From the NCBI GenBank assembly GCA_025174535.1, contig JALBUN010000012.1:806001-870000 (forward strand): a stretch of 64,000 nt of DNA, given 5' to 3'. Both the position numbers and the translations under genes were made by a program. The stretch's first letter is position 1; every line of letters starts with the position of its first letter. The notes under the pieces are model-generated. The model had not been told where the DNA came from and searched no databases. It saw nothing but the letters and a program-made list of their open reading frames with translations. This DNA comes from Cantharellus purpuraceus (taxonomy: Eukaryota; Basidiomycota; Agaricomycetes; Cantharellales; Hydnaceae). Positions 1 through 12,159 of the stretch are shown here, piece after piece.

Positions 1-35
1 GACAAACGAGAGAAAAAAGAAATAAAGGACAAGGG

Positions 36-1416
36 TCATTTTCCAACTTGATGCCCCCCTCTATAGACTAGGACGCATAAGAAGCAGAGGACCGCCCCAC
101 CAAGTTTCTGTCCTGCACAGTCCGAAACTGTGTTCCGAAGCACGGAAATGAAGGCATCAGTCAACTTGAAACACCATTGTAATAAAGGCAATGGATAGAG
201 ACGCACATAAGGCTCAACTGAATCGACCGCTGAGGTCATCATGGGCGCCGGCTGCCATTGACTAAGATTATGCGCCGACTCAACACTTCCCAAGTCTGAT
301 ATACGTGACTGGCCGGAGGATAGCTCGTGGCGCGGCACGGCGGATGCCTGGCTACTGTGGCTACCATGGCTGCCGTGACCGTTCGAGGGAGGTGAGCCAT
401 TGTACGACGAATACTCGTGAGAAGACGATGGGCTGGGATGGAAGGAAGCCGGGGATACATCCGGTGGCGGCAAGGAAGGATAGTGCTGCTGTCGCATCTG
501 TTGCGAATTGCCAGTATATGGAAGGGAGGAACTACTGCTGCGAACGCTCTGCGAAAGGCTGTGGCGGGGATCAGAGGGTCAGGGGCTCCGGAACTGATGC
601 ATGCATGAATGAATGATGTGTTTCTGACCTTGGGCGACGTGATGTGGCTCCATTTGGGGAATCAATCGGGGACACTATGGGAGATGTAGTGGCTGTGTTT
701 GGCTCGCTGGAAATGGGGAGCGAGTGAGTATATGCACGAAGATTGCTCCACGGGCGGGCTCACCTGTGCGTGCGACGACCAGAGATGCTACCATCTGGGG
801 GGCGGAGGCTGTTGTGGGGGCTCCTGCGCGCTGGGGAGCCCTCCCGGGCGGTTGTGGGCGCTGAGGAGGAAGGCGACGCGCTCTCTGGACTCAAGGTCCT
901 ATCTGGACCGTCGAAATCCCTTTTGGATGTGGGTTTTTTACGTGCTGGCACGTTTTCAGGCCAGGTGCACTGCAGGAGCCACGCATGTTAGAAGACCACT
1001 CGGGGTGGCAGCACGTGTGTGTGGCGGGATGTGACGACGCACCTCGCGTTGGCCATGTGTGCAGCGCGTACATGTCGGTTTCGTTTCGTCGCACTGGAGA
1101 AAATGAGTGGCGGGATGAGTGGCGGCCCGGCGGCGGACGCGCGACGGGGGAACGGACCTTTATTTTTTTTACCCTGCAGGTGAGGCAGCCGGTCTTGCTA
1201 CGCGTGTACTTTGGCCGTTTACGCGTCACAGGCTCTGTGCGGATGGGGCCAGTGAGGAGGTGTGTCTGTGGGTGGTGGTGCGGGTGGTGCGGGTATGCAG
1301 AGTGGTGGGGCTGCTGGTGGTGGACGTGGGACGGGTGCACGTGTGGATGCGGGTGAGAGGTGGCAGCAGGAGGACCGATATGGTATTGGGTGGAAATATA
1401 CTGCTGTGGACTGCAT
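36..1416 (-). CDS. Zn(II)2Cys6 fungal transcription factor
   Basis: Probable DNA-binding regulator of the Gal4 type, acting in the nucleus; target unknown. The six zinc-binding cysteines are spread over three exons: CLTC..KKIK at the end of exon 1158-1313, CDETKPTCTRC in the 51-nt exon 1043-1093, and CTWPE at the start of exon 764-969. Spacing is the classic C-x2-C-x6-C-x5-C-x2-C-x6-C. Basic residues (RKRPKYTRSKTG) precede the cluster. Later exons (629-706 and from 558 down) encode a Ser/Pro/His-rich, apparently disordered tail with no recognisable domain. The first exon (start ATG at 1416, 15 nt) is inferred from a 88-nt GT-AG intron and is uncertain. The 3' end is also uncertain: either the stop at 36-38, or a splice near 196 leading to a stop at 68-70. 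The family assignment is firm; the termini are not. Confidence 0.85.
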
Positions 1417-4400
1417 TGGGAAGGGTGAGCAGGTGGTGAGTGAGGAGCAAGTCAGAAAGAGACGTACTATGAAGGCAGGTTGGTGATGGTCATGGCAAGA
1501 GTATTCCTGTTCGTGGTGGTGAGGAGATTCGGTTCTGGAAGCGAGTTGCAAGCAGTCTTTTTAAAGAGAGCACGGATCACCGAGAGAAACCCCCGTTTTG
1601 AACCTTTTCCAAATACATCACCCTGGCAAGGACTAATCTGCATTTCCGTCCCAAACGCGGCCCTTTTTACCAAAGAATTTCAAGGCACGTCTTTCTATTA
1701 CGTCCCCCGCGCTTCTGTATTTTGTCCGTCTTGCTTTTCACACACCACACTTCCTCCACGATTCTCCGGAAATTCGGGCGGCCAATATCATCAGAATTAC
1801 ATCAATCCAATATATTCCAGGCTGGAAATCTCTTGGGTCTTATTGACGTCTCCGCTGCTAGATCTAGATTTCCTCCCCCCCTCCCTCCTCTTCGCCCCAC
1901 CCCACGCCTGGACAGCTATTCAGCTGGTTACAATCAAATTCCCCCCCGCAACCTCTCCGTGCTTAGCGGGGCAACATGACAACTCCAATCTCCGCCCCCA
2001 ATTGCGTGATCCAACCTAGATTCCAAACTCAGCGTACTCCCTCTGAAATTTCTAGTGACATGGGCGCCCAAATGTCGTACGTCCGTCCCCTTGTCTTCAC
2101 GCTCTTCTTCGTGCAAAAACCTGCCCTTACTAAGCAACTCTTCTCAGCCATGTCCGGACCCTTCCGAAACACTTTCTCCCAATCCACGGTGGACACACTG
2201 GAAGCTGGCCCGCCCGTCGGATATACCCTTGTCCCTCCATTTCACAAATACATGTATATATTTCTCCATATCCTTCTGCGCAGCGTGCATCCTTGGAAAT
2301 CCTCTTCCGGTCCCGGCTCCGTTACCGGCTCCCATACTTTCTGCCTCCTATAGAACCTTCTGACGGTACCATCAACGTTACGCACAGAATGATGGCGCCA
2401 AACCCAAATCGCTGTCACACACCCTTCCTTCTTCTCCCCGACTTAACCCTAACACCCAGATCGCCCCTAGGTCGATCTCCCTAACCCTAATCACCGTACC
2501 TACCATTGGTCGATGCTCCAAAACAGCGCCGAACAGCGCCTGGCGTCCCTTCCGAGTCTGTCATGGGTTGTGTGTACTTATGTGCATCATCCTTTGGTCA
2601 ATTTAATCGTCTATTTACGTGCCCATCACTCGCGGTGCCTGGCATTCCCCTAAGAGTCAATACGTCTATACAGCTGCTTTTATTATAGGGTCGTTTTTAT
2701 TTATTCACAATTCGTGAATTCCCGGTTACCCACAACAACACAAGCAATGCGGGCGGGCTGCGGTCTCCCTATAAAGCAAACTAGACCGGCGTTCGATTTC
2801 CTGCGTGCACACGAGGCCCTCCTAAAGAACCCAGAAGCACAGCATTTCCGCTGCATCCTAAGAGAGAGATCGCCACCGCTCATCTATATTTCATATACTC
2901 GGATACAGTGCATCGTCATAATACGTACACATGTCACCCCCAAACGGGAACACCTCCGAGAGACGTCTCTGATTCGCGCCTCTTCGGGGAGGATGCGGAA
3001 GAGCTGTGAAGTCATGCTGTTTTGAGTTGGCAGCAGCAATCAAATATTTCACTCTATTGAATTGCTGCCGACCTGTTGACCCCTTCCCTCTCTTACGGTG
3101 CCCAAGTCCTTATGGAATTGGTGAGGCCCATTCCTATCTCCTCGAGCAGCCGAGGTCCAGTCTAGAGAGAGCAGACGCCAGCAGATAGATAATGGCACCG
3201 TAAATGCGTGCGAGCGAACATTCTGGGACTCTCACTTGGCTGCCAGTCTATGTCTATACCCCTTCGACCAGGAGTGTGGTCTAGACTGAAATAGAAACGT
3301 TCTCGAAGGAGCACGAATCGGAACCCCACCCAAAAGGTCAAAATGAGTTTAATTGTCGTCAGGCGCGACCAAGACCGACTGAGCAGCGTATCTTGAGAAT
3401 TTGACCTGTCCCCAGGAAACAAATTGGATCATCGGCTGTATTCCTATTCGTCAAGAATATGTCTGCACCCCCATAGTTCCCCGAGCCCATTCCACAAAGC
3501 ACACCACCTGTTCATTGTCTGTCCTGTGGCGTTTTGACGCAACGGCACGGGACGGAGGAACAAGAACACTGCCGACTTTGGCATAATAAGCAACTCGGGA
3601 GATGCCCTGGAATATATGAGGTGCAATGACGTCTGCCTCTGTGCACAGGTTAGTTGAGGACGGCCCTGACCGAGAGAATGGGTATCCTTGTTTTGGCAAG
3701 ACGAGCATCGTGTCAAAACACGCAATGTTCCACAGACGATAGGATATGTTTTGTCAGACCACCTCAGTTCTTTAGCCGATCAAAAGCAGCAGCAACTTGT
3801 GGCTTGGCAAATCCCGGATAAGGGATGTGGGTTGGTCTGCTGTGAGTGGCACTTTTCTGTGCATGCGGCGTGACGTGACTGCTGAAAAAGGCCCATCAAC
3901 AACAACAGAGTCATCAACAACTGTGTAAGGCTACGAGGGTCACTCCCATCAGGAGTCTAACCACATCTGCGCACGGACTTGATGAAACCAGTCGCCTCAA
4001 AGGGACCGCCTCTCGATGTCCGTTTCTCTAGAGACGAAGACAAGGTTTTCCGACGTGCGGTCGGACAAAGAAAGTGAATGCCCGCCACAATCACAATAGA
4101 TAGTATAGTGGTACAATGATAGGGGAGAGAACTAGAGAGACACCATGATGGCATGACCATTTGTGGGCAAAATCAGGATCACCCATGTCATGGCGCATTT
4201 TAGAGTTGGACAGGTTAATATCATTGAGGAGAGAAGGTTCATTTAGCAGCTTGGGGCCCTTGACTGTACTTTGATAACGGCTAGCTGTAAGATAGTGACA
4301 AGGACATGGTCGATTCAAAATTCTCCGTCCTTGTCATCAATGGCATGTTGCCGTTCAACATTGAGTCTGTGTGGTGAACACGCAACCACTAAAGAGAAAA

Positions 4401-5196
4401 TGATATTTGAGAGTAATGCATGCTGTTCCTCGATAATCAAAGTGTGTCAGAACAAGACAGCAAGACACTGGATGATGAGATAGGTGGACACCCGTGATGA
4501 TTATGTGATCCGATGTGACGACCGGAGGTTTATTGTGACTTGTTCGGACCTCAATTATTAATAGGTATCATCATCAGGCTCCATCAAAAACAAACAGAAA
4601 CGTACATAGCATGGGAATACGGTTCCTAACCATGCAAAACTCTTTTGTGACGTATCATCAACTTCTGTAATTCAGCACGAAATTCGAAGTTTTTTTTTTT
4701 TTTGTGGAAGCGCATGCATGCTGTGGCTTCTCTCTGTCACTCACCCTATCATTCTACCAGAGACGACGGTGCCACTTTTATTGACGTATACACTTCTTGT
4801 GCGCTCTCGATCAAAGATCTGCGAACCTTGTTTCGATGCAAACCGCACTATCCCTTTTTTTTCTTCGTGGTGAGTCAGGGTGGGGCGCGGTGAGTCCGAT
4901 GACGCCTGCAGGGTGACCTAAATACGTGCAGTTGTCTCGGCCGAGTTCCCTTTTCGTGTTGCAAGGCGGAGACTAGTAAATGCAAACTTGTACGTCAACG
5001 TCCACAACACGCTCGGGAGTAAGTACACCGGTGCAAGTAAGTAGGGTCGAGAGAACCCCTTGCGTTTACATTCAAAGAATATGGATGGAGCGGTGCTCGG
5101 GTCATAACTTTGCCAGTCATTGTTAAACTCCGACACAAGATCTGATTACTGTGCGTAGTGCTTCTCATCAGCGTGCCCAGTGCAGCAGCCAGGATA
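1417..5196. other. Intergenic, no supported gene
   Basis: The first part (about 1500-1980) is pyrimidine-rich and looks like an upstream region. Several open frames of 60-180 codons exist (for example at 1480-2019, 1976-2353 and 2714-3025), but none shows family motifs, sensible splice partners or composition unlike background. There are two short CCCTAA-type telomere-like motifs at 2443-2491 and a T-tract at about 4690-4703. Confidence 0.5.
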
Positions 5197-6861
5197 ATGC
5201 CTCGGCCAAATATCTTGCGCGATTTTCTTGTTGTATATGGATTTATCTGTACACTACGAACTCTACCACATGTAACTCGTACTAAGGCAAATACAAAGTA
5301 AGCACCGCAGAGGAATTACTATCTATACCAGCCTGAGCTCCATATTTTTCAGGCAAATAATCAGAATATTAAACCACCAACTAAAGAATAGCCAAATTCT
5401 CAAACAGGCCCTCTTTGCCGTCACCCTGCCACGCGCGTACGCGCTCGCACTCCGCCTTTACTCATCGTCGCCCCTCCCCGCCATTCTCCTCGCATCTTCA
5501 TTTCTCCATCTGATCGAGCCTGCGTCCCTTCAAAGAACACTCGCAGTATACGTCGCCACCACTGCCGTCACCGCCTCCCTTAGCCAGAGATCCAGACCCC
5601 TATCAGCACAGACACGAAGCCAAATTAACATAGCAGTGCCACTGCCTCCCGCGTGGTCACTCATCCTCGCCGCAAATTCGTGGCTACTGTGGGCGTTTCT
5701 ATTCAACCGCGAATGTTTTCCGCGTGAACATGGTGATCTTATTTTACGTGTGGGTTCTTTCGAATTTTCGACATCAGCCTGCTAGCCAGCCTAATTTATT
5801 GATAATAAACCGACGAACCTCCGCCCTTTTCCTCCCTGCGGTATTCAGGGTACGGCGCGAACGAGCCTACGGAAGACCTGGTCGAATTTCTGCAGCACAC
5901 CAAATTCGATCGGTACCCTCTCGGAGCACTCCCATCACACTCACCTCTGTCGCCCTCTCGGCAATATGCCGAGTCCATGGATTCTACTATAAGGCAATGT
6001 GAGAAATCTAGGAGGTCAACTAGACAAATCCATCCAGGTCACACGCGTGCTGTTTGCGCCCGTCTGCACCCCGAAACACTGAGCTGTACAGAAACGTACG
6101 TAAAGGCGTGGATAACTCAGTTTCCACAGGTGTTTAGGTGGGTCGGAGCGTTTGGCGCGTATGCCTTGTGGTCCAGGAGACGTAAACTGAGGAAAAGGTC
6201 TTTCCCCCTGGTCATTTGTCCACTCACCCACCTTATTGACGAGAGATAGTCCTGTAAAGGCGTTAACAGACTGGTTCATCTCTTCATTAAGAGGAACAGC
6301 CTTTATTGTGGGTTAGTTAATGGCTATCCTACCTGCCGATGCTTTGCCACTCACGTCACCTTTGTGTGTCTTGTTTCCAAAGGTTCCGTCAATACCTGCT
6401 GGGGTCTCACATGCCTCTTTCAGCGCATCCTACCCCCAGGATCCCTCACTCCCTCCCGGTCCGCATCCACACCCTTATAATGTGGAAAACGTACCTCTGA
6501 AAATCATCTACCCTCCCATCAGGTGGATCATAAATGGCATTTTGGGGAACTTCTGGATCCTTATCCTACCCCCCGATCGACGAACCGACTTTGCATTGTA
6601 CTGTACCCGTCTCGCCGTCGTGAGCGTATGGAATCTCTTCGATCACTTCAGTCCAAAGTAAGTCCCTTTATTTTTAAAGTTCAAACATATTTGTCCTCTC
6701 TCCTTGCATGAGGGCTGACTTAACTGGCGGGAAGGCACGGTGAGGTAATTGTATTAGCGGTGGCATGGTCGAGTCTTGTGCATCAGCGACGGAATGGGAG
6801 AGGACCCAAGGGGTTCGGGGGTATGATCTTGGATTACATCGACGCTCACGCTACGAGGTAG
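5197..6861 (+). CDS. TMEM135-like multi-pass membrane protein
   Basis: Seven predicted exons (5197-5297, 5353-5747, 5849-6197, 6250-6311, 6383-6458, 6523-6657, 6735-6861) join in phase to a 414-residue protein. Exon 2 carries the most telling part: QALFAVTLPRAYALALRLYSS followed by hydrophobic segments (PAILLASSFL, WSLILAANSWLLWAFLF). Later come HPGHTRAVCARLHPETLSC, a FPQVFRWVGAFGAYALW segment, a GSVNTCWGLTCLFQ segment and ILGNFWIL, an order I associate with fungal relatives of TMEM135, a membrane protein linked in animals to peroxisomes and mitochondria. Most exons lack an in-frame ATG, so the gene is invisible to simple open-frame searches. The third exon's 5' junction (109-nt intron) is the least certain. 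The function in fungi is not established; the assignment rests on remembered family pattern, not on an alignment. Confidence 0.66.
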
Positions 6862-7095
6862 TTGTGGCGTATTGCCGCAAGCAATCTTCTTCGTCACTTA
6901 GGAAATAGAATCTCTGGGGGTGATACGAGGCTGTGGAGGCGGTATCGGCCCCCTCCATGTCCTATGCCAATGATACTGTCTTGAAACGGTAAAAAAAGCA
7001 ACTCAGCCGCACGGGTTGCCGTAGATCTGGTACAGTTGATAAACTTAAGGAGTACAGGTCGACGATAGCGTCTAAAGAACAGACCCATGCCACGT

Positions 7096-8278
7096 TCAAC
7101 TGCACACATCTAGATTAAAATATATGCCCAAACGCGGATTCGACAACGGATTCCTATTCAATACCCAACCGTTCAACATCTGAAATATGCTAGAAAAAAC
7201 GACCCCTTAGGCATGAGATTAAAAGGAGGAGTGGTCATGGCGAAGCGTACTAGTCGAGGTTTTGTTGGCAACGGCAGCAGGATGTGTCTGCTGGGGCGGT
7301 TGCTTCGGCGAAAGTCATGCCTTCATACCATCCGTTATATTGTCCGATAGTCACTGGGGCAATTTTTAGGATCAATTGATCTGTTGGAGTATGTAGTGCC
7401 ATACATAAAATATTTCCTTTGTTTGCTGCGAGAGTATTTGCAAGAAACTGTGTACCTTGGTGAATATTGAAATCTGGATCCTTGCAATTTCCGTCGGGGG
7501 CATCAACACACTATCATGGAGTTGTCAGCTCACAGGAATTTACCGCTTGGAAACTGCCCCACTTTGTCTTGTGAGATCTGCATGATACCCTGTTCGCCGC
7601 CTTCACCTTGTTCATCTGCGTGGCAGCCGGACTCTTGCATGGCAAAGGACGCCACAAGGATAGAAGGCACTGACCACGCTTCCGATCAAACATATGACGG
7701 GTAAGTCGCCGCTCAAATGATACCTTCAAACTGCGCCGAATACTTTTCGATAATGTCCAAATATTGATTGCATGCCTGGAACGGACTATTATCCTGCTGC
7801 AGAGCTGATGCCAGATCCGCAGTGATAATGTCCGACACCGTGGCGTAAGATGGCTTCCACCCCGTGGAGTTGAGATCACAAGTAATCCATGAGATGGCGC
7901 CGTTTGGGCCGGACACAGGTGAGATAGACTCTACTTACAATAACAAAACGTGAATACCCTAATTTTCATATATTAGAGATACGAACCCGTCGCCCCGATA
8001 TCCCCACAAGCCGACTGCGCTCTAATTGTACCTGGTTCGCCTCTGGAAGGCGAAGGAAGAAGAGGCGACTGATCACCATTTCCCCCCTGGGTGGTAGGGA
8101 CATTGAACCCCGGAGGTCTCACAAGGACACACTGCTGTGCGGCACGCGTGCCACTGCGTTTCTGAAAAAGAGCACGATGAATGAGAGACGGATTGTACAG
8201 CTTGAAGGCGTCAGCATAGAGTAGCATGTGCAGCGGCAGAACGACAAAAGTGAACAAGTTGCACAAGAGAAAGACCAT
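7096..8278 (-). CDS. Secreted GH23/SLT lysozyme-like protein
   Basis: Predicted to cleave peptidoglycan-type glycan strands (lytic transglycosylase/goose-lysozyme fold) after secretion. Six exons (7987-8278, 7724-7930, 7563-7669, 7405-7510, 7251-7353, 7096-7189) give 302 residues in one frame. Residues 1-24 form a hydrophobic leader (MVFLLCNLFTFVVLPLHMLL). A Pro/Ser-rich linker follows, then SGPNGAISWITC, and then the SLT core: SILVASFAMQESGC (Glu of MQES is the expected catalytic acid), GEQGIMQIS, FLANTLAANKGN and TIGQYNGWYEGM. The protein ends MLNGWVLNRNPLS..FNLDVC. Several cysteines suit an extracellular protein. Two in-frame stops seen in unspliced DNA fall inside introns, so nothing suggests a broken gene. 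Substrate (bacterial wall or otherwise) is inferred from the family only. Confidence 0.82.
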
Positions 8279-10639
8279 TGTTCAGGAGAAAGAGAAAGCC
8301 ACGTCTGACTTGTGCCTCGTCACACGGACGGCGGCGAGTATTTGGTAGGCCAGCTGTACTACTTCTTAGTCTGTCTTGCGAGACGCGTGGAGGTGTGGTA
8401 GACACGCGTCGAACGCGTTGCAATGGCCACTTGAATGTCACAAAGGCGTCACACGTGTCACACATCTCAAATTCTCACTCTTTTATTTTCTAATGGTGAG
8501 TCACAGTGCTTCTTCTCATCTGTTTATTACACACAAACTTGGAAATGGCCGTAAACACTCCAAGTGAGCGAGAGGGCACTTAGCATGTTAAGGGACCGTT
8601 TGAAGATAACGCTTCTTGACTGCATCCCCAACTTCTTATCTCAAAACCCAGCAAGGATGACTCGATTCGAACATTATTGAGTCGCATCCCCTCACGCTCC
8701 TCCGCCTCCGTTTTCCTTGGCATCTCCACTCGCAATACCTAGCTTCTGACTGTTGCCGGTTTATGTTTCATTCTTCCCTATCCCGCCTCGCAAACACATG
8801 TTCAACAACGCACTTCAACATGGGTCCCGTTCCGTCTGTGAAAAACTGTGCCAGCTTTTGTCTATGCTTGTGTCACGTGGACTTTTCAGCATATGAATCT
8901 CACTGTCCGTTTCTACAAGTACAATATTTTGCCTCATACTGGATTCCGCGCCATGCACCCAGCAGTCTTGTGCTATCCTTCAGAAATCCCGCTGGAATTG
9001 TGTTCGTGGTCTTAGAGATGCCATATCCGGCTCTCGGTCCCGTTATGTCTTCTGCACGATCACACCTCCCAACCCCAGGACTGCTGCTGAGGCCCATTCT
9101 TCGGTTCAATGTCTTTGCGCTCCGGTTTCAATTCTGAATCGAAACTTCGACACCCTTTCCAAAACTCCTCATCTTTATGGAATCTACTCGATACCCATCT
9201 GGACATGTGCCTGCAGAGACGAGTCGGAGCTCCGTTCATGAACAACCGTCCGACGATGTGCTTCAACGATCCCGGTCTTCTCAGCTGGTCGTCGCTATAA
9301 CTCTCATATATTAAGTATTGTCGATTCCCTGGCGTTTCGCTAACGCATATGTGATGCGGGATTTCCTGACCAGAGTCTATCTGGTTAACCATGTAGACGG
9401 ATGAAATCAAGACATGCCAGCAGTTTGTTGTATTACATTCGACGGCCATCCTGGAGTCGGTGGGCCATGCAATCTCTGCTGCTGGTAATATACGGGCACC
9501 CCATCATCCACGCTGTCTACGCGAATCTCTCCTCCCAAGCCACTTGACAAGAACTGCAAACATGTCCGTCGATTATGCACCGATGTAAATATCGGGAATC
9601 GACTCTGTTACTAACTCATCTTGTCCTCAGGAAATATATTCATGCTTGTCTGGAGCTGTGGTTGTTCCGAGTTCCCGCTGACACGTAGCAGAATTTTGGA
9701 GGTCGATTCAACTTTTCCTCTTCTTTTCAAGTCGCTCTTCAGTTTGGGTGTGGATCCCTACATCAGGCTGAGGGAGGCTCGCTAGAATTTCAAGGCTAGT
9801 CCCGCCTTGTTCTCTGTGAAGTTCCAGTCATCGCACTGCCATTCTAATTCAAGTCGAGAAATTGACGTTCGCAGATTACCTTTTCCTGAAGATGACGATA
9901 ATTCGCAATTGTCTGAAGACTTGCAGAGGGGAGAAATATATGGGTTTCAAGGATGATTTTCCCCTGTCATTCTTCGATGAACTGGTTCTCAAGATGAACT
10001 TGTAGCCCCGAACATCGATTGATTGTTGTATGGGGTTGAGCGGAAGCTACTACCAAAGCCAGTGGGCATGTCCATTCTCCTTAGTATCTTGTCCTGCCCA
10101 TAACTACTTTTAGAATTGTTCACCACATGACTCTGGAGCGAACGATTCCGCTCGACTGGGTTTACTCGCCCTTTGCGCGACAAAACGAAAGATGCTGGCC
10201 ATTGATGTCGTCTGATCGGCGCAACGATCCCCCGCAGGTTCACCGTGCAAATCCTGCCGCATTCTCTGAAGTTCGAGTCTTGTTGCTCGAGAATTTGACG
10301 TATACAAATATCCCTTGGCAAAATCAATACATCTCCGTCATGCGCTGCAAATAGCGGCGTTGTTTGAGGTCCGGCAGAGGCTAGCAAGACTGCGAGGGAT
10401 TCTCATTCGAGATTCCCTCATTTCCGAGCCTTCGATCGTTTTTTAACGAGCAATTTCTCATGCTTAATCCTCCAAGTTGAACTTCGGTTGAATGCAGGCT
10501 ACGAGATCAATAGTCGGTTCTTTGTTCATCCCAGGACATCGTACTGCTCATACTTATTTTTTAGAATCATTCCCCGCGCTACGTGCTTGGACCTACTTCA
10601 TTCACCAGGTGGTGGTCTCCTTTAGTGGTGTGGCATAGC

Positions 10640-11235
10640 ATTAACGATAGACCAGATCCTCGGTGTCCACTTGAAGCCCCAGGGCCGGCCGTTTCGCAAA
10701 TTTCTAGGCAGGACTCTGCAGATGAGTGTTAGCTTGCGTCGTGCACACGTGTGCCATTGCCCCGGGAACGTGTCCATGAGGCTACGCTTGATTAGACTAC
10801 TGGCGAGACGATTTCTAATGCGAAAGGAACTTCGGTAGCTATGAAAATGTAGACGCATGCACGGGCAGTGCGTTCACGTCCATGCGAGGTCCGTGAGACG
10901 CTAGCAGTGTTGGTGGGCTCTACCTCGTGAAAGATACGGTTCTGGACACGCTGTTCCAGGAGTTATGATGGATTCAATCGCATTCACCGTGGAAGACATC
11001 AGAAACTTCAATATTGAGGTACATGGGATCCTCAGGCGTCAGTTTCCATTTGAAGCACCGGTTTAGCGTTTTCAGGTAGGACTGACTTCTTCGTAAGTAG
11101 ATTAATTAGTGAGTGCTTCGAGCACATCGTACTCGATGTAGTACAGTAATCCCGGGAACTCCGTGTTCACGAGAGTAACAAGCACGTGATTTTCGACCAC
11201 TCGGGACCAAACAGTTGCGATTTCTAATGCGGGCG
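10640..11235. repeat. Two diverged copies of one sequence
   Basis: The blocks at about 10640-10825 and 11020-11235 share a series of landmarks in the same order: gatcctc.gg, tccaYttgaagc, ggactS, cccgggaac and gatttctaatgcg. The second copy is longer in the middle. On the minus strand copy 2 has an open frame (ALEIATVWSRVV..LVTLVNTEFPG), while copy 1 retains ALEIVSPVV and LMDTFPG in different frames. They look like decayed paralogous exons or an old element. Confidence 0.5.
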
Positions 11236-11698
11236 GAATTCAGAGCAAGCCGGTGTGTGGTAAAATAGCCTCAATCGGTAAAGTTCTAGAGGCTTAGACG
11301 CGCTGCGTGCTGCGTATCACAGTTGACACCGAATCGCGTGTATATACCGCGGAAGATATATATCAGAAGCACCGTGACAAAGTTTCAGGAGACGCACTAA
11401 TAACATGAGCACACAATGCCATACACTGACATGCATGACCTCTGGACCCTTGCAAATAAAACATACAGGGCGTGCTGCTTGAGGCTACCCCGGTATATAA
11501 TGGACATGCACGGTGTTCCGAAAGATAACGAGCGACCCACGGCCGTGACTGAGATGCCTTCTCGATCGGGGTACCCCACCACATGCGTATAGGGTGGCCT
11601 AGATGTCGGCCAGATATACGACGAGATACTCGATTGGCTGGTAGGTAAAGATGTTTGTTGTATAATGTGGTCGAGTACCTATTACAATTATCAATTCA

Positions 11699-11790
11699 AG
11701 AGGGGGTGGGTGGGGGGGTGTATGTACGTATGTAATGTGTGTATGTATGTAGTTAGTTGTTTGAGTAGAAGAGAGAAAGAAAGAAAGCAA
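11699..11790. repeat. Simple repeat, TG/TA and GA tracts
   Basis: A G-run (gggtgggtgggggggtg) is followed by degenerate TGTA/TATG repeats and then GAAA-type repeats. It lies downstream of the MAPKK gene. Confidence 0.7.
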
Positions 11791-12159
11791 CATGGGGGAG
11801 TGAGATCATCCTGGACCTTTTCGAAATCAAAAGTGAGATGAGCAAGCAGATGAGAGAGGACCAGGTGAGAAGGCTAGTAGCGAATGCAAGAACAGACAGA
11901 CACGCAGGTAGGGTGGTGTGTGGGATGATGAGATCCGGACGCCGACGCAATGGGTAAGAGAGAAAAAGAAAGAGAGAGCGTAGGGAGATGGATGAAATGA
12001 TTGAGATTTAATTAACAGCCGCAACGGGTGCTGGTTCGATCCATGGTGAAGGAGAATCTTGACTTGAAGTAATGCGATGATGGCTCGAATTCCTCGGTCT
12101 CGACCTATACGATGTCGTTCAGTGCTTGAGGTGAGAGGGAAAGGCGCAAACATGTCTTA

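Larger units (their letters stand above)
8279..12159. other. Large gap, no supported gene
   Basis: No complete gene is supported in this 3.9 kb. Features noted: a good plus-strand intron-like signal (about 9586-9630, gtaaat..ctaac..ctcag) with open sequence on both sides; open minus-strand stretches at 9060-9449 and 9989-10387 with no family resemblance; two diverged copies of one sequence at 10.6-11.2 kb; and a GT/AT-rich simple repeat near 11.7 kb. The mixture is compatible with eroded genes or old repeats. Confidence 0.45.

Noticed and set aside
1976..2353. 125-codon frame starting with ATG
   Set aside because: No motif, no Kozak-like context that stands out, no homologous pattern; it sits in the presumed upstream region of the transcription factor.
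7250..7252. GH23 protein ending NLD at TAG
   Set aside because: TA|GTACGC is a donor, and joining to 7189 restores the family C-terminus YIFQMLNGW..FNLDVC.
8763..9449. 124-codon plus and 129-codon minus frames
   Set aside because: They overlap in antisense, neither has motifs, and neither connects to neighbouring exons.
12022..12045. GGTTCGATCC, a tRNA T-loop-like string
   Set aside because: The 5-bp T stem does not pair (GCTGG against CATGG), and no D arm, anticodon arm or acceptor stem is found around it.
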